NCBI RefSeq assembly: GCF_030272615.1
Contig: NC_081415.1
Span: forward strand, 419,552,257-419,616,256
Direction: 5' to 3'
Length of the DNA stretch: 64,000 bases
Origin: Cryptomeria japonica
Lineage: Eukaryota > Streptophyta > Pinopsida > Cupressales > Cupressaceae
How positions within the stretch are numbered: position 1 is the stretch's first letter; each line of letters begins with the position of its first letter. Made by a program: the position numbers and the translations under genes. The notes under the pieces are model-generated. The model ran no database searches. It saw only the letters and a program-made list of their open reading frames with translations, and was not told the origin of the DNA. Shown piece after piece: positions 24,501-35,559 of the stretch.

Positions 24501-25490
24501 TGATTTATCTATGTTTTTCATGTACTTATACTTGTTCTAATATCTAGGGCTAGGCTTAAAATATCTTCTAGCTCTCTCTTCAAATCTTGAATTCCTTTCA
24601 GGACATCTAGATGCAAAATGACCTATCTTATTACATGACAAACATTTAAAGGGTGCTTTTCCTTCATACTTACTTCCTACTGGATCTTTAGGTACTCTTC
24701 TAGCAAATAGGGCTTCAAGTTGCTCGAATTCTTCATTTTCTCTCTTCATATCATCCAATTCCTTTGCATACAAATCTTTCCAATCTTGCTTGTTGGTTGA
24801 TGATGTGGATGCATGAAAAGAAGGTTCAAATTTCACAGCTCCAGAAGGTCCAAATTATTCAAGCTCAAAAGAAGATAATTTCCCAACCAAAGTATCTCTA
24901 TTGACAGAAGTATTAGCCATTATTCTCAATTCATTAATTGCAGTAGCCTTCATTTTATAAGACAGTGGAAAAGCTCTCAAAACTTTAGAAACTATTTCAA
25001 CTTCACTCAGAGTTCCACCACAACATTGAATTCCCATAACAATTTCATTTACCCTTTCCATGAATGCTATAATCCTTTCATCTTCTTCCATCTTCAATTT
25101 TTCATATCTCACTTGATAACCATCAAGTTTAGCAATCTTAACAGTAGGTTCACCTTCATTAAGAGTCCCCAACTTGTCCCATATAGACTTTGCTGATGAT
25201 TTGTCAGTTAATCCCATTATTTGTTGATATGAAAGTGCACACAAGAGGGCTTCTCTTGCTCTACAATCATTCTCAAGCTCCTTATCCAAGTTTTCCATAG
25301 GAGGATTGCAAGATGTCAAATTATAAAGTGTAACACCATTCTCTGTGAGCTCCCAAATTTCCTTACCAATACATCTTAGATGAGTCTCCATCTGAATCTT
25401 CCATACTCTGTAATTTGTTCCATCAAGCCTAGGAATATATCTCTGAAAGATAGCAGTAGATGAACTTGAACTGTTAGTTGCCATAGGATC
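21594..25490 (-). mobile_element. Copia-A gag-pol region right of Copia-B (fossil)
   Basis: Gag with GTNYRVWKIQMETHL, zinc knuckle CLSCNKIGHFASRCP near 24,620, protease EWVIDSGCSHHMTG near 24,290, integrase zinc region SWLWHKRLCHVNFD near 23,940, RT with [36 protein letters not shown] and VFVDDIIFVG, then the opening of RNase H (GGLLYLNQTRHDI, YTDVDWAGD). The order matches copia. It has many more breaks than Copia-B. Confidence 0.88.
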
Positions 25491-25527
25491 TTCCTCAAGC
25501 GGTTAAGCTTTTGTAGAGAGGACCAAA

Positions 25528-25539
25528 GCTCTGATACCA
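25528..25539 (-). other. Primer binding site of Copia-A
   Basis: Minus-strand TGGTATCAGAGC two bases after the 5' LTR, for initiator tRNA-Met. Confidence 0.85.
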
Positions 25540-25541
25540 AT

Positions 25542-26751
25542 TGTTAAATAGTTCAAATAATTCGAAGACAACTGAGAGGGGGGGAGGGTAATCAGTTGTC
25601 ACCAGATTACCAGAACCTTAAGCAGTAAAAAATTTAATACTAGAATGCATAAACCAATTACCGAAATAGAAGATAAACCAATTAAGCACAAGAAATAATC
25701 AGAGAATAAATACCATCCACATGACACCAAGATTTGTACATGGTAAACCTGATAAAGGGAAAAACTACAGTGGAAAGTCTACCCACAGTCAGATAATACT
25801 TCTGGAGTAAGTATGTGATTACAAATGAGGGGCCTACACTTGTAGGAAGGCTAACAACCTAGACCACACTTCTCATTACAAAAGGAGTCTCACTAACTAC
25901 ATAAAGATCCAGACTACAATCCGGAAGAGAGAATGAACTACAATGATAACATCTCTTATGCCTAAATACAATTCCGGTTAAGCTCAATACCGGAGAACTA
26001 AATCCTCTTACATAAACCCAACTCGATCACCAATGATCAACCAGATCCTTTGCATGAATGATTATTACATTATTCTCTCCTATTCATCCATATCCCTTAC
26101 ATATGATCTACAATGAGATCTTACATCAAATATATACAAACCCTCGACCACAAACAATAAGGTCAGCCACTAGACAATAAATAAATTACATAATTACAAA
26201 ACATGTCGTCCTGAGACCAAACAAATAATATCCAGCCCATAAGACATCCCAGAAACACATCAGGAAGTCTAATCAACACGTTACATTAAGCCGGTCCATA
26301 ACCTAGATAAACCAGGACCCAATTTAGGTCCACACACGCTAAAGCAATGATCCCAATCAACCAAGTCTTGAACATGATCACCATCAGCATCCATAATCTC
26401 TACTATAAGCCGCACCAACACCACTTATGCATATCATCAAAGATCTTCAACAAAGCTCTACCCTTGAAACTCTCACTAGATCAACAAACTAAGCTTACCA
26501 GCATACAAGATAGCATCTAATCACCAAATCAAAACCAACTAACTAAATAGGAATCTGAGTAGCATGAATAAGCCAATTCCATAAGCCAAAACATATCAGA
26601 GCATATCGGATCATCATGATCTAATCCAGCCAGAAACCACACAACTTATCGGGGCTAGAAGGATATCGATAAAGCAACCAAAATAGCTAGTGTTGACATC
26701 AATGACAAAACATCAATCCAACACATAATCAATTCCTCCAAATGGCCAACA
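25542..26751 (-). mobile_element. 5' LTR of Copia-A, 1,210 bp
   Basis: Plus strand runs TGTTAAATAG to GGCCAACA, colinear with 11,988-13,215. It carries GACAACTGAGAGGGGGGGAG near its inner end. Confidence 0.88.
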
Positions 26752-26996
26752 TACCCCTCATGTACCCTTTCATGTTGAGACATGAATCCCTCATTTGATC
26801 TTTGGTCTTTTGAGGTAAGAGAATCCGGTATGCTCAAGAAGTGAGTGCCATGGTGGGAGAGTCGATGCTACCAAAATCTCTAGCTATCCACTTGTTTGAG
26901 GCATTTCTATTTTGTGGGGGGCCCATTGAATGGTTTCTCTTTCCAGCCTAGGTTGTGCATGTTTTCAAGTGTCTTTAATCTGTGCTATACCAGTGG
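26752..26996 (+). other. G2 leader, middle part
   Basis: Short piece of G2 leader between Copia-A and the solo LTR. No gene or motif array is seen here. Confidence 0.5.
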
Positions 26997-27278
26997 AAAT
27001 GTGTAGCGTCGTAAATTGTACGCAATTGCTAGGGTGGTACAATTTCACACCTAGTTTAGCACCCGCCTTGGCGCATTTTGCATTTTGCATTGCATTTCCC
27101 CTTTAGCACTTAATTAATTAAATTAATTAGGTCTAAGGTTCTATTTTATCATTTCCCATATCATAAAATTGGGCCCTTTTCATTAAAGTGTGCCCCTTTC
27201 ATTTTATTCTTCCAATACATCATTTAATCAAAAACCCTAATTAGGTCCTATTTTGAAAATGGGGGCTTGATTTCGGGG

Positions 27279-27432
27279 ATCAAAACATCTCGAAATCAGC
27301 TGTAACTTCGGGATTCGCTCTAAAATCATCATATCTGACGGCCCTGAAAATTTGGTGAAAAGTTGTCGGGACCATGGCGCCCGGCGTGCACATGGTCCCG
27401 GACATTTTTCCCAAAATTTTAGGAGCGCGATC
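27279..27432 (+). repeat. Hairpin-bearing module shared by G1-family LTRs and the G3 leader
   Basis: Runs from ATCAAAACATCTCGAAATCA to AAAATTTTAGGAGCGCGATC. Its centre has the perfect inverted repeat CGGGACCATG (27,367-27,376) and CATGGTCCCG (27,391-27,400) around a 14-base loop. Related copies lie at 5,551-5,705, 61,448-61,595 and 62,101-62,225, with a looser relative at 60,721-60,800. Confidence 0.7.
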
Positions 27433-27522
27433 CAATCATAAAATAAATCTTAACCCCAAGAAATTGGTGAGAGATTCAATCTCTAGGTCGGCCTAAAGTT
27501 GAAATTAAGACCTAGGGTTTCA

Positions 27523-27530
27523 TATATAAG
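27523..27530 (+). promoter_or_regulatory. TATA box of the solo LTR
   Basis: TATATAAG in GGGTTTCATATATAAGAGCT, about 520 bases into the LTR, followed by CTCTTTCTTC, as expected near an LTR transcription start. Confidence 0.55.
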
Positions 27531-28695
27531 AGCTCTCTTTCTTCATTTGAAAGGATCAAGAATTTTGGTTTTCAAGGACCTTCTATGCAGCGAAAGAGCA
27601 GATCTTTGAAGACTTCAACAACATTCAACATCCATCCATCAAGCATTCATCAATTTCATTCATCTATTTAGGGCTTGGAAGACATTGAAGAACAATAGGA
27701 GATTACCGACTGAAGATTGGCTTGTACCCCTCCCTTGAGGGTTGGGTATGATTTCATGTTGTTTTCATGTCTTTGCATAAGCTTCAATATATCATTTATT
27801 CATACTTTAGATCACTTTGCATCTTGATTTAGAGCATTTACATTTTCATTTACAAGCAATTAGGGTTTACTTTCTAGGTTGCTCTAGTTTGCTTACTTGC
27901 ATTTTAGATCTTGCACACACACAAGGTCTGCACACACATTACTTTAACAATACAACTTGGCTATTCGTGGAGGTCGAAATCACCGAAGCGGGGGTTTGAC
28001 TAAGGCAAAACCCTATATAGCCGCCCAAACACCCTTTTCAAATATAAGTGTAGGTTTCGGGACTCGGACGATGCCGCAGGTTACAGATCCGGGAAAAGCA
28101 GGTGGAGTGTTCGGACGACGCCGCAGGTTATAGATCCGGGAAAAGCAGGTCGAGACAGCACTCCACACCAAATTGCAGAGAAAAAGACCAGGACAGGGGC
28201 GTGGGGTGCCCTGGTCCTACCAAGACAGGGGCGCTGGGTGCCCTGGTCCTTCTGTCAGACAGCAAGTTTCAGCATTTTGACAACTTTTCAAGTTGCAAAA
28301 CAGCAGTTTTCAGAGCAGTTTCAGGGGCAGAATCAGGACAGTGGCGCCCGCGCCCCCGTCCCGAACATTTTCACTCAGATTTTAACTCCAAGTACGCATC
28401 TGCATTCTTGTCTTGCTCTTGTGTTTACAGCTTTCCATTGTTTAAGTTCAATTCTGCAATCTTGTTATTAGTTCATACTTGCACTTTGGGGTTTGGAATT
28501 GAACTTGCATCATTTTATCTTCCAATTACAACAAAGGAATAGAAATCCTAATAGGTAGCTCGTGGCTCTCTCTTCCACAAAAAGAAGTAGCCAATTGTGT
28601 GATACCTCTAGGCTCTTTCGTATTCCACAAATGTGTGATTGAAAGTGAGATTAGGGCATGTTTGCTTAGTGTCACTTTTTCCCCCACACAAAATG

Positions 28696-29550
28696 TTTTG
28701 AACAAACACAAAACATTTTGGACAAAAACACCTTCAAACATTGTGTCTTCATTGTTTGTTATGTTTTCTTGCCACAAGATATTGAACATCAATATTTGGT
28801 CACATTCAACAATTACACATCTGGATAGATTAAGAAAATTTTCTTAGAAGAACGTCTGTGTCGAGAAATCGCGTCTATGCAGAGTAGTAACACATCTGTG
28901 TACTAGAGAGTGAACATTGTCAGAAACAACAATATAAATCATGTATGTGACATATCAAACTACGTCTGTGATTTAAAATTGCGTCTAGGTTTCTTTAAGT
29001 CACGTATGTGTAGGAAACAATTATAAGCCATAAGGAAACCGCATTTACGCAAAGCAGAAACATGTCTATGTTTCAGAGAATAAATTTCTGCAAAAGTTGC
29101 CAAGGAAAACATGCTTAGGTTTTTAGATCAAAAGAGCTTCCAAGATAGCTTCCTTTTTAGGGCTTCATCTTTAGTCAATCGGTCCTTGACCCTGTCATAC
29201 ATTTTCAACCATTTTCCTTCTTTTGGAAAAACACATCCTTCAAGCTAGAGTCAAATGGTTGTTGTGTGGTCCTCATCATATCTTGCAAACATACTACAAC
29301 ATATCACTAGGTGGGGCCTGCATCAGATATATCATCTTAGGGTCCCACTTGGTCCTCTTTAGTCAAGGTCAAATTCCCTCATCAAGAGATCTATCATCTC
29401 TTTGGAAGCCATACCTTACTTTAGATCACACATATCTTGGACTTACATTTTTGGACATTACAAGACAACCCTAGATTCTTTTCATCCCATATTCCTTTTT
29501 GGTCTTCTATAGTCTTCACATTTTCTTCCATCATTCATTTTAGCCAATGT
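28696..29550 (+). other. G2 leader, last part
   Basis: Leader sequence between the solo LTR and gag. It contains motif array 2 (28,851-29,070). The rest (29,100-29,550) shows no gene. Confidence 0.5.
28851..29070 (+). repeat. Motif array 2 of G2: YRYGTCTRYG cores, about 20-bp period
   Basis: Cores at 28,851 (AACGTCTGTG), 28,870 (CGCGTCTATG), 28,891 (CACATCTGTG), 28,940 (CATGTATGTG), 28,961 (TACGTCTGTG), 28,980 (TGCGTCTAGG), 29,001 (CACGTATGTG), 29,040 (CGCATTTACG), 29,061 (CATGTCTATG). Start-to-start distances are 19, 21, 49, 21, 19, 21, 39 and 21, so nearly all are multiples of about 20. Confidence 0.8.
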
Positions 29551-31840
29551 TTAGTTCATGGTTGAAACCCGTTCACAAAGGTCTAGAAGAGAAGTCGAAG
29601 AATCTCTCAGATCTCTCAATATGAATACCTATGAGTTTGATGGAGATGAATTTTACAACCCATTTGAGACTCAGTATTATTCCAAACAATGAGAATAACA
29701 ATGATAATGACAATGCATCTATCACTTCCACATACATTGAAGAAACTATCATAAATCCAAGGTTCAATAGATTGATCAAAGAAATCATGAGAAGTGATAG
29801 ACAATAATTTTTTCAAGTCATGACACAAAGTGGAACAAGACTACCTCATAATTTTGATGTGTCACAAATTTTAGAGGAAGATCCTAATCAAATGGCTCAA
29901 ACAAATGCAAATCCTAGAGGACATAATGGTGGTAATAGGAGAGACCGTTTCATGCCTGAGTCACCCTCATCCTTATTTCAAAAATCCGAAGTTACCAACA
30001 CTCATGCTCAAGCCAATTTTGCTAGGAACTCTCATGAATAGCCCCACAGTCGTCATTTCCCATGGAGAAAAAATGCTAATACACATGCTTATGATAACAC
30101 CCAAGATCATACCAATGCATACAATTACACTCAAGGGAACATTCAAAATCATGACAAAAGGAAACCTCGTGTCAAATTTGGGGGCAATATCCAAGATCAT
30201 TCTTATGATACCTCTTATCCTCATGGTCAGGACATGTATCAACCTAGACCTTGTGCTCCTCATTAAAATACCATACCAAGTGGTTCATATGCTATCTACA
30301 ACTATGTTCCTCCTCCATATGAGCACATCTATGACCAATATCATCCATACATGCATTATATCCCTCCTCCTCCGCTTAGTGGCTCAGGCATGGGACTAAC
30401 TCAAAGAAAAAAGACACCACCCAAGAATGACTTGCAACAACAAATAAAGGATTTGGAAAAACAAATGGTAGACATGAATACACCAAAGCAAGAATATATA
30501 AATAAAGACATATGTCCTTATCCATTTGATAGAAGTGTTCCAATGCCTCCATTTCCTCCACATTTTGTGACACCAAAATTTGATAAGTATAGAGGCAAGG
30601 GAGATCCTAAGGCACACATAAGAGAATTTTTCACAACATGTATTAAGGTAGCCAACGAGGAAACATACTTGATGAGATTATTCCCACAATGTTTAGGTAG
30701 ACAAGATATGGAATGGTTCTCCCAAATTCCACCTGGAATCAAGTCATGGAGTGATCTAGCAGAAGCTTTCATATAACACTTCTCATACAATATTTAAATA
30801 TATGTGTCAGTGATTAATTTGTGCAATACCAAACAGAATAATGGGTATTCCTTTGCTTCATTCTTACAATAATGGATAGGTCTTTCTAGTTGATGCTCTT
30901 GTGATATCCCACAAAAAGAAATGGTAGAAATGTTCACTCAAATGTTAACAAGGATATTGGATATGAACTAAGAAAAGTTTGTTTGTCTACCTTCAAGGAA
31001 GTCATAGAAAATGGATTGGCAACTGAGAAAGTCCTTATTGAACAAGGAACTATAAAGCTACTAAAGGATAAAAAAGAGGAATCAAATGGGAAAGACAAAC
31101 CCTAGTTTTGGAAAAAGAACAGGAACATAGTCAATGATGGGGTAGTATATGCAAGTGTTGTAAAACCAAAAATGACTTTCCCCTGTGCAAGTTCATCCAA
31201 TTCGAACAATCAAGTGAACACTCAAAGGAAATCAAAGCCTCGAAGGAAATACACTTCATTGGGAGAGAAAATTGAGACAACATTTAAGAAATTGGTTGCA
31301 AACAAGCTTATACCAATACTAGACAATCCACCTTATGAACCAAAAGTGAAACCCGCATGGTGGAATGATGATGAGTATTGCGAGTACCACAAGAGTAAAG
31401 GGCATACAATTGGTAGTTGTCATAGATTGAAGAATTTTATACAAGATCTTATTGACAAGGGCGACATAGAAGTTGATGGTCACACTTCCAATGAGGAACA
31501 TGTGATGTTTAAGGAGCCATTCCATAAACATGATAAAGGAAAAGCCAAAGCCGATAATCAAGATAATTATGCTAAGATGTCCTATGATTATGATTCTACC
31601 ATTAACCACATTTCAATGGACAATTATGTTTCTACCATTATCATAAAGGACAAAGCTCTCGAAGGTTTTACCCAAAGGAGTAAATCTATTTTGAAAGGCA
31701 TTGGACCATCCTCTTCACCATCTAAGGACAAAACCTCCAAATGTAATGTCACAAACTGTCGAGGTAATGTAACCTTGAAAAGTGTTGCGCCCAAGCCTCA
31801 TTATCTACCAAAAATGAGTATGACCTTGTAGATCAGTTAG
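29550..31840 (+). mobile_element. G2 gag (fossil)
   Basis: Starts near MVETRSQRSRREVEES, then an Asn/His/Tyr-rich region, PPFPPHFVTPKFDKYRG and the Retrotrans_gag core around 30,540-30,770 (FFTTCIKVANEET, MEWFSQIPPGIKSWSDL). The later part has YCEYHKSKGHTIGSCHRLK near 31,380, the CHHC-like motif usual in Tat/Athila-type gag. Several breaks. Confidence 0.8.
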
Positions 31841-31929
31841 GGAAGATACGCACCCTCATTTCCATTCTTGAGATTTTGCGTATATCCCCTTTACATAAGG
31901 CTATCCTTGACGAAGCATTGAGAGAAACC

Positions 31930-32420
31930 TCTATGCCCACTGATCTGAATGTGGACCATTTTCAAGCCATGGTGGGATACCTTTCCACTCCACATTGCCT
32001 TACATTCACAGAAGCTGATGGCGTATCCATATGCCAACCACACAATGCACCTCTCCACATTGAATCTTTTCTCCATAAAAAACTGCATCAAACAAGTCTT
32101 GATAGATGGAGGAGCAGGTTTGAACATTTGTACATTGAATACTATTAAACATATGGGATATTTTGAACAAACTGTGAATTCAAAAAATAAGATCACCATT
32201 AAAGCATATGATGATGAAGAACACTCATCCAAGGGAATAGTCACCTTACCTCTGAGAGTTGGGCCAATCACGAAGGATGTGGTTTGTCAAGTCCTTGATT
32301 TAGATCTTACATACAATATACTTTTGGGACGCCATGGATACATGAAATGAAAGTAGTACAATCAACATATCATCAATGTATCAAATTTACTTACAATGGA
32401 GTTGAAGTGACGATAAAAGG
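31930..32420 (+). mobile_element. G2 protease (fossil)
   Basis: Contains QVLIDGGAGLNICTLNTI, the aspartic protease region with the family's D-G-GA variant, then VTLPLRVGPITKDV, CQVLDLDLTYNILLGRHG and MKVVQSTYHQCIKF, a block that follows protease in Tat-like elements. Confidence 0.75.
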
Positions 32421-33370
32421 TGATCGAAATCCATTCATATATTGCAATAGCCTGCAACCAAGACCGGAAATAATAGTTCTAGTCAATCGACAGGCTATTC
32501 CATCTTCAACATATGTTGATCCAGAATCCTTGAAAGCTTCTACATCAAAACAAGTAGAGCTCAAAAAAAAATTCAAGGTTAAAGACATGGGATGTGGTGA
32601 GTATATATTTCATGTTGATCAACTCCCACTATCTCCTAAGACATTTAGTCGACAGGAACAACCTACAAACAATTTGGAATGTTAAGGAATTGTGTGTGAA
32701 CCACCTAGTGTTGTGGCTACTAAGTCTGAATGCAAATCTCCTCTAGTGGTGCAAGCAACTCTTGATATCAATAGTCCTAAGAGTGGTTCCAACAAAGAAA
32801 CTATTGAATATATCATTGGCCCTCTTGAGAACTCATATAGCCTTACGATTTCATCCACTCATTCCATTTCCACTTCACTCCCAGACTTGGATCAACAAGA
32901 ATCATAAAATCCCTTACTCATTAGGGATCAAAAATCAAGCTTTGAAAAGAAAAATCTAAAAGTAAAAAATAAAGAAAAATCCTTTAGTCCAAATCAAAAT
33001 CAAAAGCTATTGGACTCTGGAAAAATCAAAGTCAAGGATAAAAATCCTATGAAGGAAAAAGAAGAAGAGTTGATCTCCCCTAATGCCAAATTAACTATGG
33101 GCAAAAGTTCTAATATTTCAAGTCAAAAGATATTCTTGTTGATCCTAATTCTCAATCATGTCGTGCTACTTTCACTTCTTTTCACAATCATAAGACTGCA
33201 TCATTCATTCACTTGTTCCATGCATCTATCTCCTTTTGATGATATATCACATCAATGGACCTTTAATGGAACTTCCTTGAGGGACTTTTTTGACAAGGAT
33301 GCCCAAACTTCTTTAGGTGACACACATATGGGCCTACATAGTTCACACATTAGTAATTCTACCTTAGTTC
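32421..33370 (+). other. G2 region between protease and the integrase end
   Basis: Scattered reading frames, Lys/Ser-rich, plus a hydrophobic run near 33,130-33,200. I recognise no RT, RNase H or integrase core here; in related elements those domains would follow the protease. Confidence 0.5.
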
Positions 33371-33379
33371 CTTCATCAA

Positions 33380-33675
33380 GGAAGACAATTAAGGGAGCAA
33401 CACATCAATCGGTCAAAGTATATCAACAAAGAATGAGTCAAAGCTACAATCATAAGGTAAAACCTTGCACATTTGAGGTAGGAGACTTAGTTCTAAGAGA
33501 TAATCTGAAGAATCAACAAGATAGAGAAAAAAAGGGTAAGTTCAAGCCAAATTGGCTTGGCCCTTACATCATCACAACGGTATATGGATTAGGTGCATAT
33601 CATCTCTCAACACCAGATGGAGAACCTTTGGAGGATCTTATCAACAACATGCACCTTTGCAAATTTTATACATAG
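33380..33675 (+). mobile_element. G2 integrase C-terminal domain (fossil)
   Basis: CTFEVGDLVLRDNLKNQQ, KGKFKPNWLGPYIITTVYG and the ending INNMHLCKFY match the C-terminal domain of plant gypsy integrases and are clearly homologous to the G1 copy at 1,450-1,671. Confidence 0.85.
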
Positions 33676-35550
33676 TTTTTCAGAGTATCCCAATGTCAAA
33701 AATACAAAAAAAAAAAAAATGTCAAAAATACAAAAAAAAAAGGTCAAAAATTCAAAAAAATTATAAAAATAAAAAAATTGTTACTTGGTGAAAACTTGGC
33801 AAATAGGTGCCTTGTGACACACAAAAAAGTGAAAAATTGAAAAAAGAAAAAAATAATTTCGTTTAACGATGAAAACCACTTCGGTGGCACCTTGGGCAAG
33901 TACCATGGTGAAAATCGGGTTACCGACACCATGTGTAGTGACTTTCCTCGTCCCTCCTTCAGGATTCAATCTAACCCTTTCACTTTGAACACACTCACAA
34001 CCTACCACCTCATAATAAATTTACCCATTCTCATCATAGATTGTTATTGATCTACCTAAGATTGGTTATCCATTCATAATAAACCCCTTTTCACCCTTTC
34101 CTTCCATAATAAATTAGGTCCAATCTATAACTAGGGAAAAATCCTAACTCTAGTGATGGAAGTGCCACTCTGAGCATCACATGTTTTGAGGAGTATCATC
34201 TTTTCATTCCTCCTTCTTTTCATGCACAAACTGCAATAAAAGGTCATTTGTATTGCTGATTCATAGTAAAGTTTCGTTCTTCTTCACAATAAAGGTATCA
34301 GTTTTAGATGAGACACACTCGGTAGTGGGCTTTCAACAAATCAAATCTTTTAGCAAACTTTGGCAACAACATGGTTTTTCAACAAGATTTGTCCTTTATC
34401 AGGAAAATAATATTGTGACCAGATCAAACATGTTAACATATGTGGCAAGAAACACAAATAACTTGAGGATTTCATTGGATGTTGGTGTCAAGTCTTGGTT
34501 TTCTATTTGATTTTATCTTATGGTGACATGTCTTTTAGCTTTTTCGGGATGTCTCTGACTAGAGATTCTATCTTCAGGATGTCTTTGACTAGAAAGGCAA
34601 GGATGGGATATGTTCACCTATTTTGCTGTCTATGGATTGTCTCTTAGTAACACCATGGCTCGTCCAAGACTTTGAGGACACTGTGAGTCTAGTGTGAACT
34701 AGGGAATTCCTTATTTGTGACTATCTGATCTCCATGGAAACAGGTACAATGACTTTCTAGGTCGAACCTATACCTAGATGCTCATAGCCTATTTGCCATA
34801 ATAAAGTTCCATGATGATAATAGCACAAGAAGCTCTTTCACCTCCATATCTTCTACCTTCCATCCCCCTTTCTTCCATTTGTCTTCCATTGTCCCTTCCT
34901 GAATCCAAGTAGCTCACTATCACATGACTGAGTATAATGACACACCAAAAATATCTGCATCTCATGTAGTATTCATCTGTATCATCACATGTCATTAAAT
35001 TCCATTATATGCATATACAAATCATAATAGCATCATTTCCTAAACACACCACTTATTAGTATCTCATATAAGCATTTGCATCCTCATATAAACCATAAAA
35101 ATAATACAAAAATAATTCATCCCATCATGTATATAGTGTGTCATATAAGTAATCATACAACATCATTTTCATACATTCCTTTGCATCATGCATATAATAA
35201 ATCATAAAAGCACAAAAACCAATGCATCACATCATATAAACATCTCATTGCATCATCATAGGCATCATAAGAATCATAATAAAATATGCATCATAGACTG
35301 CATCATCATATAGAATCATCACATCACATCACATAATCATAAAGCATATAGAAGTGTCACATAAGAACACATGCATATAATCGTCGCAAGGATAGGTCAT
35401 CTTATATATATCAAAAATATCAGTGTCATGATACAATGATGTCAAAATATTATATGGCTACAAAATCACCTAAAGGTGTCTATATCATCATACAAAACTG
35501 ATACAAAATGGATCCAAGATAGATATGATGAACTTCCTCCCTCAAAACCG
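33676..35550. other. G2 spacer between integrase and the antisense gene
   Basis: An A-rich tract (33,690-33,780), a short internal repeat GGATGTCTYTGACTAGA (about 34,547 and 34,577), and a CATCAT/ATAATCAT-rich stretch at 34,990-35,400. No gene is recognised. Confidence 0.5.
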
Positions 35551-35559
35551 ACAAGCCTC

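Larger units (their letters stand above)
11988..26751 (-). mobile_element. Copia-A: Ty1/copia element with both LTRs, split by Copia-B
   Basis: Minus-strand element inserted in the G2 leader. LTRs at 25,542-26,751 (5') and 11,988-13,215 (3'); primer site complementary to initiator tRNA-Met at 25,528-25,539; polypurine tract just right of 13,215. Domain order on the minus strand: gag (about 25,490-24,540), protease (about 24,500), integrase (about 24,050-23,000), RT (about 22,900-21,980), RNase H (about 21,950-21,594, resuming at 13,884-13,580 beyond Copia-B). The LTRs differ by roughly 8-9 percent over 400 bases by eye. Coding parts have multiple breaks. No matching target duplication was found (flanks AGATA and TACCC). 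Confidence 0.9.
26997..28695 (+). mobile_element. Solo LTR of the G1 family with target duplication
   Basis: TGTAGCGTCGTAAATT (27,002) to CCCCCACACA (28,690), 1,689 bp, flanked by AAATG on both sides (26,997-27,001 and 28,691-28,695). No polypurine tract precedes it and no internal region follows, so it is a solo LTR inside the G2 leader. It has a TATATAAG box at 27,523-27,530, the hairpin module at 27,279-27,432 and two 31-bp palindromic units at 28,190-28,250. It appears better preserved than the G1 LTR. Confidence 0.88.

Noticed and set aside
11983-26756. Target duplication for Copia-A
   Set aside because: The flanking five bases (AGATA and TACCC) do not match, so no duplication is claimed although both LTRs are clear.
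28102-28542. 146-codon open frame
   Set aside because: It is inside the solo LTR, over the palindromic units, and has no recognisable domain.
27002-29550. Reading the LTR at 27,002 as the 5' LTR of the gag-bearing element to its right
   Set aside because: It is flanked on both sides by AAATG, differs from the 3' LTR at 38,579 and interrupts the G2 leader; the true 5' LTR is at 10,030.
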